Part shown: positions 11,721 to 18,462 of the stretch, piece after piece
Layout of the letters: each line of letters starts with the position of its first letter
Numbering within the stretch: position 1 is the first letter of the stretch
Source of the DNA: JAWLHA01 sp041690535
Lineage (GTDB): Bacteria; Pseudomonadota; Gammaproteobacteria; Thiohalomonadales; Thiohalomonadaceae
Direction of reading: 5' to 3'
NCBI GenBank assembly: GCA_041690535.1
Contig: JAWLHA010000073.1
Coordinates: 1 to 20,371, forward strand
DNA: 20,371 bases
The notes under the pieces: generated by a model
Database searches by the model: none
The model's input: only the letters and a program-made list of their open reading frames with translations
Told to the model about the DNA's origin: nothing
Made by a program: the position numbers and the translations under genes

Positions 11721-13083
11721 CTCCCTCTCCTCGCCTCTTCCCCTCCTCGGGGCTTACCTTCAGGTGCAGTCCATCGATGGCCGTGACACGGACCCTCTGT
11801 CCCGCCGCAAGGGGCACATCGCTGCGGGCCCTCCAGAGCTCGCCGTGTGCCCTCACCAACCCTTCACCCTCGAAACCCTCCATCACCTGGGCCGGCGCCC
11901 CCACCATTTGTTCGCGACCGCTCACCACCGGGCGATGGCGGGCCTTGAACAGCAGGCCAAGGAGCAGAATGAACAGCACGGCGCTGAACAGCGCCACCGC
12001 GCCGATGAGGGCGATGGAGATCCCGAAGCCGGGGGCCTCCGTGTCCACGAGGATGATGGAGCCGATCACAAAGGCGATGACGCCGCCGATCCCAAGGGCC
12101 CCAAAGCTGGGCGCAAACGCCTCCGCCACCATGAGCGCCACCCCGAGCAGGATGAGCCCCACCCCGGCGTAGTTCACCGGCAGCACCTGGAAGGCGTAGA
12201 GGGCGAGCAGCAGGCAGATGGCACCGACCACCCCGGCGACGATGGTGCCGGGGTTGGCAAATTCCAGGATGAGGCCGTAAATGCCGATGAGCATCAGGAT
12301 GTAGGCGACGTTGGGATTGGTGATGACCGCGAGGACTCGGCTCCGCCAATCGGGCTCCAAGTGCCGGATCACCATCGCGGAGGTCGCGAGGGTCCGCTCC
12401 TCACCCATCACCAGGACCGTGCGCCCGTCGAGTTGGTCCAGCAGGTCTTCATAGCTGGTGGCGACCAGATCGATGACGTTCTCCTCCAAGGCTTCGCGCG
12501 CCTCCAGGCTGGCGGCCTCCCGCACCGCCTTCTCCGCCCACTCGGCATTACGCCCCCGCAGACGGGCCAGTCCCTGAATATAGGCCACCGCATCGTTCAC
12601 CGCCTTGCGGGCCATGTCGTCGCCTGCAGGGGCGGTCGTCTGCTCCTCTCCCGGCTCCCCCCCGTCGGGGCCGGAGCCCAGGGGGGCAATCTGCACGGGG
12701 GTGGCGGCACCCAGGTTGGTGGCCGGGGCCATGGCCGCCACATGGCTGGCGTAGAGGATGTAGGTTCCGGCGCTGGCCGCCCGGGCGCCGTTGGGATAGA
12801 CGAAGGTCACCACCGGGATGGGTGAGGCGAGGATATCGCGGATGATGTCGCGCATGGAGGAGTCCAGCCCCCCGGGCGTGTCCATGCGCAGGATGATGAG
12901 CCGGGCGCCGTCCTCCACCGCCGATGCCATGGCGCGGTGGAGGTAATCGCGCGTGGCCGGGCCAATGGGCCCGTCGATGTCCAGCCGCACGGCAAACCGA
13001 CCGGGGGCCGTATCGGGCTCCTGGGCCATCATGCCTGCTGGCCAACACCAGAGCAGGAGAAGCGTGAGCAGAAAGGGCCGCAT
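11713..13083 (-). CDS. NfeD family membrane-bound serine protease (long, ClpP-like form)
   Basis: 456 residues from the ATG at 13083. The in-frame ATG at 13158 lies in repeat A5 and is rejected. A signal peptide (1-20, MRPFLLTLLLLWCWPAGMMA) is followed by a ClpP-class protease domain (about 28-225) with RMDTPGGLDSSMRDII, catalytic Ser104 in ARAASAGTYI and probable general-base Lys160 in DDMARKAVNDA, the Ser-Lys dyad of archaeal PH1510-type NfeD. Several membrane helices (about 260-395) and a C-terminal OB-fold NfeD domain (about 400-456) complete the long form. It cleaves membrane proteins such as its partner slipin in characterised homologues. No clear Shine-Dalgarno. Repeat A5 ends 62 bp upstream of the start, so transcription must begin close by or pass through the repeat. 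Confidence 0.94.
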   Translation of the reverse strand: MRPFLLTLLLLWCWPAGMMAQEPDTAPGRFAVRLDIDGPIGPATRDYLHRAMASAVEDGARLIILRMDTPGGLDSSMRDIIRDILASPIPVVTFVYPNGARAASAGTYILYASHVAAMAPATNLGAATPVQIAPLGSGPDGGEPGEEQTTAPAGDDMARKAVNDAVAYIQGLARLRGRNAEWAEKAVREAASLEAREALEENVIDLVATSYEDLLDQLDGRTVLVMGEERTLATSAMVIRHLEPDWRSRVLAVITNPNVAYILMLIGIYGLILEFANPGTIVAGVVGAICLLLALYAFQVLPVNYAGVGLILLGVALMVAEAFAPSFGALGIGGVIAFVIGSIILVDTEAPGFGISIALIGAVALFSAVLFILLLGLLFKARHRPVVSGREQMVGAPAQVMEGFEGEGLVRAHGELWRARSDVPLAAGQRVRVTAIDGLHLKVSPEEGKRRGEGDA

Positions 13084-13134
13084 GGTCGTGGGGTGGCTGC
13101 CGGTAAAGTTCAGAATAAACCGCCTCGTGTGAGT

Positions 13135-13144
13135 GCGCCACACG
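13135..13144 (+). repeat. 10-bp target-site duplication, left side of A5
   Basis: GCGCCACACG directly precedes the CAGGGT end of A5 and is repeated exactly at 13311-13320. Confidence 0.93.
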
Positions 13145-13310
13145 CAGGGTAGACGCATACTTACCCGAGAGCGATGTAAGTCCTTGAAAGCAGGTCGTCG
13201 GCCGCATGGACGCGGCCGTCGAGCGTACAGGGATGTATTCCAGCGGTACCTGCTTTCAAGGACTTACATAGCTCACAGCACGGCCCTAACGTAAGTATGC
13301 GCTCGCCCTG
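13145..13310 (+). mobile_element. Family A MITE-like repeat, copy A5 (166 bp)
   Basis: This is a full-length copy, the same length as A3 and the same order of parts, with about ten base differences such as CAGGGTAGACGC at the left and GCGCTCGCCCTG at the right. The loop keeps both GGA motifs. Perfect 10-bp direct repeats GCGCCACACG abut both ends. It lies between the divergent nfeD and MBL-hydrolase genes, in sense orientation for the latter, ending 182 bp before its start. Confidence 0.94.
13201..13236 (+). promoter_or_regulatory. Predicted CsrA/RsmA-binding hairpin pair in A5
   Basis: GCCGC-ATGGAC-GCGGC at 13201-13216 is followed by GTACAGGGATGT at 13225-13236, an exact SELEX-consensus match. 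If the transcript of the downstream MBL-hydrolase gene starts upstream of A5, these sites would lie in its leader; otherwise they are outside the mRNA. Confidence 0.4.
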
Positions 13311-13320
13311 GCGCCACACG
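13311..13320 (+). repeat. 10-bp target-site duplication, right side of A5
   Basis: GCGCCACACG is an exact copy of 13135-13144 and directly follows the terminal CCCTG of A5. Confidence 0.93.
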
Positions 13321-13492
13321 GAGCTAACCGAATCCGTCCCCAATTTCACTGTTGCGAGGGGCGCCACGCTGCCAACGGATCGGCATCGGCGGCAGAGCCG
13401 TTGCGGGAATGCGGGCTAGTGCCATTTCCTTTCTGTTTCGCTATGGTATGAGGTTCGGAGGAGTCTCATCACCAGCAAAAAAGAGAGCAACA
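13321..13492. other. Upstream region of the MBL-hydrolase gene
   Basis: Non-coding stretch between A5 and the hydrolase start. A frame stays open through it, but the signal peptide at 13493 argues against an upstream start. I see no confident promoter; AAGAGAG just before 13493 serves as ribosome-binding site. The other divergent spacer, 13084-13134, likewise shows nothing recognisable. Confidence 0.5.
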
Positions 13493-14443
13493 ATGTTCCA
13501 GAAACTCGGTATTGTCCTTACCTTGTCCTTCAGCGCTGTGGCCGCGGCCGAGCGGGGGCCGGCGGTCCCCGACTACCCTGTCGAGCAGGTGGCGGCCCAC
13601 ACTTATGTGATCCATGGCCCGGTGGGCTATCCCTCGCCGGAGAACCAGGGGTTCATGAATAACCCCGCCTTTGTCGTCACCCCGGCGGGCGTGGTGGTGG
13701 TCGATCCCGGCTCCTCGGTGCAGACTGGGGAGATGGTGCTTCGTCAGGTGCGCAGGATCACTGACCGGCCCATCGCCGCGGTGCTCAACACCCACGCCCA
13801 TGGGGACCACTGGCTTGGCAACCACGCCATCCGCGAGGCCGAACCGTCAGTGCCCATCTATGGCCATCCCAACATGATCGCCGCGATCGAAAAGGGGGTG
13901 GGCCACACCTGGGCCGACAACATGCTGCAGCTCACAGAGGGGGCGACGCGCGGGACCGAGGTGGTCGGCCCCAACCATGCCGTGGACCACGGTGATGTGC
14001 TGACCTTCGGACAGGTGGACTTCCGGTTCCACTATGCAGGGACCGCCCACAGCACCTCGGACGTGATGATCGAAGTCCCGACGGAGAAGGCGGTGTTTCT
14101 CGGTGATAATGTGAACAATCAGCGCATCGTGCGCATGGACGACGGTACCTTCGCGGGGAACATCGCGGCCATTGACATGGCGCTCGGGGTACCGGGTGAA
14201 GTGTTCATTCCCGGTCACGGCCGCACCGGCGATCGCTCCATCGTCCAGGCCTACCGGGATTATCTGGACAGCTTGCAAGCCGAGGTGGCCAGGTTTTACG
14301 AGGAGGGACTCAGTGACTTCGAGATGAAACCGCGGGTGGCCGAGGCGTTGGCGCGTTTCAGGGAGTGGCCCGGCTTCGACGATGAGTTGGGCAAGCACAT
14401 CAGCCTTTCCTATCTGGAGATCGAGGCCAAGGCCTTTCAGTGA
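13493..14443 (+). CDS. Secreted MBL-fold metallo-hydrolase (SoxH-like)
   Basis: 316 residues from the ATG at 13493, preceded by AAGAGAG and opening with a signal peptide (about 1-19, MFQKLGIVLTLSFSAVAAA); the mature protein should be periplasmic. The metallo-beta-lactamase fold shows HAHGDH (101-106), a further zinc histidine in GTAHSTSD (His186), the bridging aspartate in FLGDN (Asp205) and PGHG (His242), so a full two-metal site is present. The general layout resembles SoxH and the hydrolases of quinoprotein relay systems, where a role in sulfur or alcohol oxidation is proposed but the substrate is unproven. No sox operon is adjacent. The upstream region was invaded by repeat A5; a GC-rich hairpin follows the stop. 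Confidence 0.88.
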   Translation: MFQKLGIVLTLSFSAVAAAERGPAVPDYPVEQVAAHTYVIHGPVGYPSPENQGFMNNPAFVVTPAGVVVVDPGSSVQTGEMVLRQVRRITDRPIAAVLNTHAHGDHWLGNHAIREAEPSVPIYGHPNMIAAIEKGVGHTWADNMLQLTEGATRGTEVVGPNHAVDHGDVLTFGQVDFRFHYAGTAHSTSDVMIEVPTEKAVFLGDNVNNQRIVRMDDGTFAGNIAAIDMALGVPGEVFIPGHGRTGDRSIVQAYRDYLDSLQAEVARFYEEGLSDFEMKPRVAEALARFREWPGFDDELGKHISLSYLEIEAKAFQ

Positions 14444-14452
14444 TCACCCGGG

Positions 14453-14471
14453 GGGCTGCTTGAGGCAGCCC
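14453..14471 (+). terminator. Hairpin after the MBL-hydrolase gene
   Basis: GGGCTGC (14453-14459) and GCAGCCC (14465-14471) form a 7-bp stem with a 5-nt loop, 9 bases past the stop codon. The following bases are CTCCCTCACC rather than a T-run, so termination strength is doubtful. Confidence 0.45.
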
Positions 14472-14503
14472 TCCCTCACCCGCTGTAACCAGCTAAGGAA
14501 ACC

Positions 14504-14584
14504 CTGATTAGTTTTGCTTTCGTCGCTCCCGCCCTCGATTAGGGCATTCGAGGGCAGGCCTCGCGGGCATGACGAATTAATCGG
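14504..14584. repeat. Degenerate intergenic palindrome (TTCGTC...GACGAA type)
   Basis: CTGATTAG (14504-14511) roughly mirrors ATTAATCGG (14576-14584). Further in, TTCGTC-GCT-CCCGC mirrors GCGGG-CAT-GACGAA, and the centre holds a perfect 8-bp stem GCCCTCGA (14531-14538) / TCGAGGGC (14548-14555). The outer arms look like the common proteobacterial palindrome with the core CGTCATTCCCGC. Only one copy is in the window, and it is unrelated to families A and B. Confidence 0.5.
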
Positions 14585-14667
14585 CGTTCACCCAACGCCC
14601 GGGTGGAGCCCGGAACAGTCCGGGATTACGAAGTGTGAATGCCTTGGCAGTACCGCAGCCCACTCCT

Positions 14668-15321
14668 TCAGCCCGGCCTCAGGGTCTCCAGCGCGTCGCG
14701 CGCAATCTCCCGCACCTCGGGATGGGGGTCGTTCAGGCAGCTCTCCAGGGCGGGAAGCGCCATGGGGGCGCCGCTCAGTCCCAGGTAGTGGCAGGCGTCA
14801 CCGCGAACACGGTGGTCTTCGTCGGCTGCAAGCCGCAGGAGTTCGGGGACGAGGGCCTGGAGCGCGGCGGTGCCCGCATACGACTCCAGCACTGCACTGG
14901 CGCCGAGACGTACCTGCATGGGGGCTGCCGGGTCGGCGACCAGGGGCAGCAGCCGCGCGAGCTGGGTGGGATCCTCCGCCAAGAAGGCCTCCGCACGATC
15001 GAGCTCCCCCTCCCCCAGCAAAGTGGCCAAGTAGTCCGTGACGGCTTCCGGCTCAGAGACCCGCTCGGCCCACCGTCTCAGGGCGGCCGGGGTCTGCGCC
15101 CCCTCGAGCTTAAACGGCCCGAGGCGGGTCCAGGGGGCCATGCGCACGTTCAGTGCCGCCGCCCGCTCGGGATGGACAGCCACGTTCACCACTTCCAGGG
15201 TACCGATCAGCCCCTCCTTGACGAGGTCGGCGAGCCCCTGCAGGACCACCGGGCAGTGGGGGCAGCCGGGGGCGATGAAGAGCAGGGCATCCGGTGGGAG
15301 GGAGTTGTTGGCGTTGCTCAT
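14668..15321 (-). CDS. Thioredoxin-fold and HEAT-repeat fusion protein
   Basis: 217 residues from the ATG at 15321; GTG codons at 15333 and 15336 are possible alternatives, and no start has a good Shine-Dalgarno. The N-terminal half (about 8-80) is a thioredoxin-like domain with PGCPHCPVVLQGLADLV, redox pair Cys20 and Cys23, preceded by the beta strand ALLFIA. The C-terminal half (about 100-217) is alpha-helical with HEAT-like repeats: ARLLPLVADPAAPMQVRLGA, LVPELLRLAADEDHRVRGDA and ALPALESCLNDPHPEVREIA. There is no signal peptide, so it is probably cytoplasmic. The family is not one I can name; a redox protein using a HEAT scaffold to dock on a partner is a reasonable guess. It is a single gene, divergent from the small hypothetical gene at 15462. 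Confidence 0.82.
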   Translation of the reverse strand: MSNANNSLPPDALLFIAPGCPHCPVVLQGLADLVKEGLIGTLEVVNVAVHPERAAALNVRMAPWTRLGPFKLEGAQTPAALRRWAERVSEPEAVTDYLATLLGEGELDRAEAFLAEDPTQLARLLPLVADPAAPMQVRLGASAVLESYAGTAALQALVPELLRLAADEDHRVRGDACHYLGLSGAPMALPALESCLNDPHPEVREIARDALETLRPG

Positions 15322-15461
15322 GATTCGTTTCACCACGTTGGGTACTCAACCGCAGCGCCACCAGTATAACGGGTTTGAGCCGGTGGCCGGGTTCTGGTGT
15401 AGACTGGCTGCTATCTCTCGTCGTTAGGCGCGATTTCCACAGAATTCATGGGAGAACGTTC

Positions 15462-15755
15462 ATGAGGCAACAGCAGCTCTCCAAGGAGGAACAGATCCTC
15501 CGTGCGGTGAAGAAGGTGCTCACCGAAGTGATCAAGGACACCGCCACCGCCCCGGGGATGAAGCATCCCCTCTCCGAGCCCACCATCAACGGCTTGCGGG
15601 ACTGCCTCGTCCTGATCAGCAACCGTGAACACGAGCTGGCCGAAGCCGCGGATCGGCCGAGGACCGAGCGGCCGCACTTTACCGACGAACCGAAACCGCA
15701 AGGCGACGTGGTGGTGCCGTTGCACGCCATCTCTCGGCCCAAGAAGAACGATTAG
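15462..15755 (+). CDS. Small conserved-looking protein of unknown function
   Basis: 97 residues; the start at 15462 is chosen for GGAGA about 6 nt upstream. The sequence is hydrophilic: a helical N-terminal half (KEEQILRAVKKVLTEVIKDT, then SEPTINGLRDCLVLIS and REHELAEAAD) and a proline-rich, probably disordered tail. There is no signal peptide or membrane segment. It reminds me of short gammaproteobacterial proteins sometimes labelled as segregation and condensation protein A, but I would not transfer that name. A weak promoter-like pair, TTGAGC near 15375 and TAGACT near 15400 (19-bp spacer), precedes it. The TAG stop is the outermost part of repeat B4 (TAGCGCACCGAACAG), so the repeat inserted at or reset the end of the gene. 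Confidence 0.8.
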   Translation: MRQQQLSKEEQILRAVKKVLTEVIKDTATAPGMKHPLSEPTINGLRDCLVLISNREHELAEAADRPRTERPHFTDEPKPQGDVVVPLHAISRPKKND

Positions 15756-15942
15756 CGCACCGAACAGATCGATCCGATGTGCCAAGCACGCAGGATGGAC
15801 AAGCGCAGCACATCCATCATTCACGGCCGTGACCCGGTGGATGCGCTGCGCTTGTCCACCCTCTCGCCGGTTCGCCGTCCTCCCACTTGCGGGGCGATCC
15901 GGCGGCGATTGGCGACTTTTCCGTTTGTCTATTCGGTGCTCC
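15755..15942 (-). repeat. Family B palindromic repeat, copy B4 (about 188 bp, opposite orientation)
   Basis: Ends GCACCGAACAG (15757-15767) and CTATTCGGTGCTC (to 15941) are inverted. The arm with TCGCCAATCGCCGCCGGATCG lies on the right when read on the minus strand, so the copy is inverted relative to B2 and B3. The centre holds a 26-bp inverted repeat with three mismatches (15793-15818 and 15836-15861) built on GGTGGACAAGCGCAGCGCATCCACC. It fills the convergent gap between the small hypothetical gene and the DUF4124 gene, touching the stop of the former and 8 bp from the stop of the latter. Confidence 0.85.
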
Positions 15943-15949
15943 AGGCGTC

Positions 15950-16405
15950 CTACCGAATGCCTGTCTGCTCGCCCTGGACCCTGTAGTGCTCATCCACCAG
16001 ACGCTGGACATTGCGCGCGCCTTCCAGGGTTTCGAGCGCGCCCGCCACTCCGGCCAAGGGGGCGGCAGTGGGCTCCGTCACCGGCGGCCGGCTCCCCGGC
16101 ACTTGTTGTGGAAGGCGCGCCATGAGGTTTGCATCGGGGTCGATGATCTGCAGCTCGTAGGACATGCCCTCCGGCGGAGGCTCGTTGCTGAACTGCCACT
16201 GTCCCTGCGCATCCTGCCATCGGTAGACAGAGACGGGGCCTGCATCCGGCGCGCCCAGAGTGGGGAGTGGGGGGGCAGGCAAGGTCAGCTTGCGCCAGTC
16301 GAGAAGCGGTTTGCCCTCCCGCAGCGGCAGGACAAAGGGGAGTGCAGCGGCTGCGACGAGCAACAGCAGAAAGCTGCTGGCGACGATCCTGAACGACGAT
16401 TTCAT
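15950..16405 (-). CDS. DUF4124 domain protein with N-terminal membrane anchor
   Basis: 151 residues from the ATG at 16405, which has a perfect GGAGG five bases upstream; the ATG 12 bases further up is less well placed. Residues 6-29 form a signal anchor or uncleaved signal peptide (FRIVASSFLLLLVAAAALPFVL), placing the rest in the periplasm. A DUF4124 motif follows the proline-rich stretch at 46-60: VSVYRWQDAQGQWQFSNEPP, the YxWxDxxGxxxFSxxPP pattern. The C-terminus (about 110-151) is helical with LETLEGARNVQRLVDEHY. DUF4124 proteins are common in gammaproteobacterial envelopes and their function is unknown. It is divergent from the DUF2835-lepB pair, 62 bp apart. Confidence 0.85.
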   Translation of the reverse strand: MKSSFRIVASSFLLLLVAAAALPFVLPLREGKPLLDWRKLTLPAPPLPTLGAPDAGPVSVYRWQDAQGQWQFSNEPPPEGMSYELQIIDPDANLMARLPQQVPGSRPPVTEPTAAPLAGVAGALETLEGARNVQRLVDEHYRVQGEQTGIR

Positions 16406-16467
16406 ACAGACCTCCATGCGTCCGGCATTGGGCGCAAGGATACCCTGTCGTTACTCGCCCGCCCAGC

Positions 16468-16698
16468 ATGCACGAGATTCGCTTTTTCCTGAACATCCCT
16501 GCCGAGCGCTTTGTGGAGTACTACCGCGGCGTTCGTCAGGTGCAAACCACCAGTGTGGATGGCCGCCGCATTCAGTTCCCGGCCAACATTCTGCAGCCGT
16601 ATGTGACGCGGGAAGGCGTGCATGGCGAGTTTGTGCTACAACACGATGACAGACACCGCCTGATTGCACTCAAAAGAATAGGGGACCTGCCCCGATAA
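16468..16698 (+). CDS. DUF2835 family small protein
   Basis: 76 residues, the normal size for this family. It shows the typical opening HEIRFFLNIPAERFVEYYRG, the core VDGRRIQFPANILQPYVTREG and the closing GVHGEFVLQHDDRHRLIALKRI, all as in DUF2835 proteins, which are small beta-rich cytoplasmic proteins of unknown role restricted largely to gammaproteobacteria. No good Shine-Dalgarno precedes the ATG. Its TAA overlaps the ATG of the signal peptidase gene (TAATG), so the two are translationally coupled. Confidence 0.88.
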   Translation: MHEIRFFLNIPAERFVEYYRGVRQVQTTSVDGRRIQFPANILQPYVTREGVHGEFVLQHDDRHRLIALKRIGDLPR

Positions 16699-17402
16699 TG
16701 GAGAGGGGGAACGTATCCGTGAGGACCGATTTGCGCGCACTCATCCGTTGGACGAGAGATGTGGTGTTGATTGCACTGCTCATCTTCGGCGCACGCTCCG
16801 TCGTGGCCGACTGGAATCACATCCCCAGCGGATCCATGAAACCGACGCTCCTGGAGGGGGACCTCATTCTGGTCAATCGCCTCGCCTATGACCTGAAATT
16901 CCCGTTTACCACCTGGCACCTGTCGCGGTGGGCGGAGCCCGGGCGAGGGGAGATCGTGGTCTTCGATTCCCCTGCGGATGGTCGACTGCTGGTGAAGCGG
17001 ATCATCGGGGTGCCGGGCGATACCATCGAGATGCGGCAGAATGCGCTGTGGGTGAATGGGGAGGCCGTTCCCTACGGACCGCCTGATGGCCGGTGGGTGG
17101 CGGCCCTCTCCGACGTGGAGCGGCAAGGGTATGCCTTCGCCGCCGAGCGGCTCCCCGAAGGTGAGCATGCCGTCATGCTCTCCCTGGCCCACTCGACCGT
17201 TCCCACCTTCGGTCCCGTGCAGGTTCCTGCCGGCAACTACCTGATGCTGGGGGACAATCGCGACAATAGCGCCGATTCCCGCTTTTTCGGGCTCGTGTCC
17301 CGCGCCGACATCAAGGGGCGCGCATCGAGGGTCATCCTCTCCCTGGACCCGGACCACTACTACCTGCCCCGCGCGGAGCGGTTTTTCGACCAACTACTCT
17401 GA
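16698..17402 (+). CDS. lepB: Signal peptidase I, short form with one membrane anchor
   Basis: 234 residues. It removes signal peptides from exported proteins at the outer face of the inner membrane. One anchor (about 21-38, DVVLIALLIFGARSVVAD) precedes the catalytic domain. Box B is IPSGSMKPTLLEGD with nucleophile Ser46. Box D is RLLVKRIIGVPGDTIE with general-base Lys99. Box E is GDNRDNSADSRFFG (184-197). E. coli LepB is longer and has two anchors, so this may be a second, accessory signal peptidase; the neighbours lepA and rnc are not in view. Its start overlaps the DUF2835 stop, and its last 9 bases overlap the end of the convergent patatin gene. Confidence 0.93.
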   Translation: MERGNVSVRTDLRALIRWTRDVVLIALLIFGARSVVADWNHIPSGSMKPTLLEGDLILVNRLAYDLKFPFTTWHLSRWAEPGRGEIVVFDSPADGRLLVKRIIGVPGDTIEMRQNALWVNGEAVPYGPPDGRWVAALSDVERQGYAFAAERLPEGEHAVMLSLAHSTVPTFGPVQVPAGNYLMLGDNRDNSADSRFFGLVSRADIKGRASRVILSLDPDHYYLPRAERFFDQLL

Positions 17403-18308
17403 CGTCCAGCGCGAGAGGAGCTGGTGCAACGCTGGCCGCATCCGCTGCACGCACTGGTAGCCCTCGTCGATGGCTTCGGCGGCGCGGTCGAACTCGAGCA
17501 GGCCGAGGTGGCTCAGGCTGGGGGAGAGCAGCAGGTCGGGAGGATCGCCGGCCATGCGGCTGCGGGTGATCCGGTCCTGCATGATGTTGATGGCACTGGC
17601 CAGCACTTCGAACAGCCCCGGCGGGGTGTGGGCGTCCTCCCGCTCCTTGCGCCAGGCCATCAGCGCCTTCTCGCGCAGGTTCAGTTTGTCGAGGAACTGA
17701 CTGAACAGGTCGCGCTCTTCGGGCAGGGGTTTCGCTGGCACCTCCCGCGGCAGCAGGTGGCGACCGACGATACCCCCATTCAGATTGACCGCGATGATCA
17801 CCTCTGCCCCCATGGCGCGACAGAGGGAGACCGGGACCGGATTCACCAACCCGCCATCCACCAGCAGACGGCCATCGGTGCGGGCCGGTGAGAACAGTCC
17901 GGGCAAGGCGATGGAGGCTCTGACGGCATCGAGCAGGCGCCCTCGCTGCAGCCACACTTCCTGCCCGTTGGCGAGATCGGTGGCCACCGCCGCGTATGGC
18001 CGGCTCAGGTTCTCGATATCCACGTCCCGGATGGTATCGCGAAAGGAGGCCATCAGGGTGTCCCCTTCGATGAGGCCTCCTGAAAGCCGCACATCCATCA
18101 GTCGTACCACATCCCAGAAGTTCAGGCCGCGGACCCACGTTTCCAGCACCTCCAGGTTGCCGCTGACGTAGGCGGCGCCCACCAGTGCCCCGACGGAGGT
18201 GCCCGCCACGATGTCCGGTTCGATCCCCTCTTCCGCCAGGGCCCGCAGCACGCCGATGTGCGCCCATCCGCGGGCCGAGCCACTGCCTAACGCCAATCCA
18301 ATTCGCAT
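17394..18308 (-). CDS. rssA: Patatin-like phospholipase, RssA-type
   Basis: 304 residues. The patatin fold is complete: glycine-rich oxyanion loop GSGSARGWAHIGVL (8-21), nucleophile elbow GTSVG with Ser38, and DGGLVNPVPV with catalytic Asp151. The Ser-Asp dyad hydrolyses acyl lipids in the family; E. coli RssA is the closest match I recall, and its substrate is undefined. No signal peptide, so cytoplasmic or peripheral. The C-terminal region (about 190-304) includes ASAINIMQDRITRSRMAGDPPDLLLSP, also typical of the RssA group, which argues for the name, though no rssB response-regulator gene is adjacent. It is convergent with lepB, overlapping it by 9 bp, and divergent from the double-thioredoxin gene. 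Confidence 0.88.
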   Translation of the reverse strand: MRIGLALGSGSARGWAHIGVLRALAEEGIEPDIVAGTSVGALVGAAYVSGNLEVLETWVRGLNFWDVVRLMDVRLSGGLIEGDTLMASFRDTIRDVDIENLSRPYAAVATDLANGQEVWLQRGRLLDAVRASIALPGLFSPARTDGRLLVDGGLVNPVPVSLCRAMGAEVIIAVNLNGGIVGRHLLPREVPAKPLPEERDLFSQFLDKLNLREKALMAWRKEREDAHTPPGLFEVLASAINIMQDRITRSRMAGDPPDLLLSPSLSHLGLLEFDRAAEAIDEGYQCVQRMRPALHQLLSRWTSE

Positions 18309-18427
18309 CGAAGTACGTTCCGGTGGAAAAATTCAGGAGGTGCGGCGCCCGGTCCCCCGGATCGCCAAATGCGCTCCCGGTCCAGCACGCAAGTGGGCCA
18401 TTATAGAAACGCCCGGGAGCAAGTGCA

Positions 18428-18456
18428 TACACACCGGCGGTGTGATTGGGTACCAT
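18428..18456 (+). promoter_or_regulatory. Possible promoter of the double-thioredoxin gene (maybe leaderless)
   Basis: TACACA (18428-18433) and TACCAT (18451-18456) with a 17-bp spacer each match the sigma-70 boxes at 4 of 6 bases. The expected start point falls at about 18463, the ATG itself, and there is no Shine-Dalgarno, which would fit a leaderless mRNA. Weak evidence. Confidence 0.25.
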
Positions 18457-18462
18457 CCTCCC

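Noticed and set aside
11764..12825. 353-codon plus-strand open frame opposite nfeD
   Set aside because: Rich in His, Asp and Gly, as expected from the complement of GC-rich membrane-protein codons; nfeD is firmly identified by the Ser-Lys protease motifs.
14453..14471. Strong intrinsic terminator
   Set aside because: The stem is good but no T-run follows, so it is listed only as a hairpin with low confidence.
16698..17402. Assigning this as the main housekeeping lepB beside lepA and rnc
   Set aside because: The usual lepA-lepB-rnc-era neighbours are absent and the protein has one membrane anchor, so it may be an accessory copy; the enzyme identity itself is secure.
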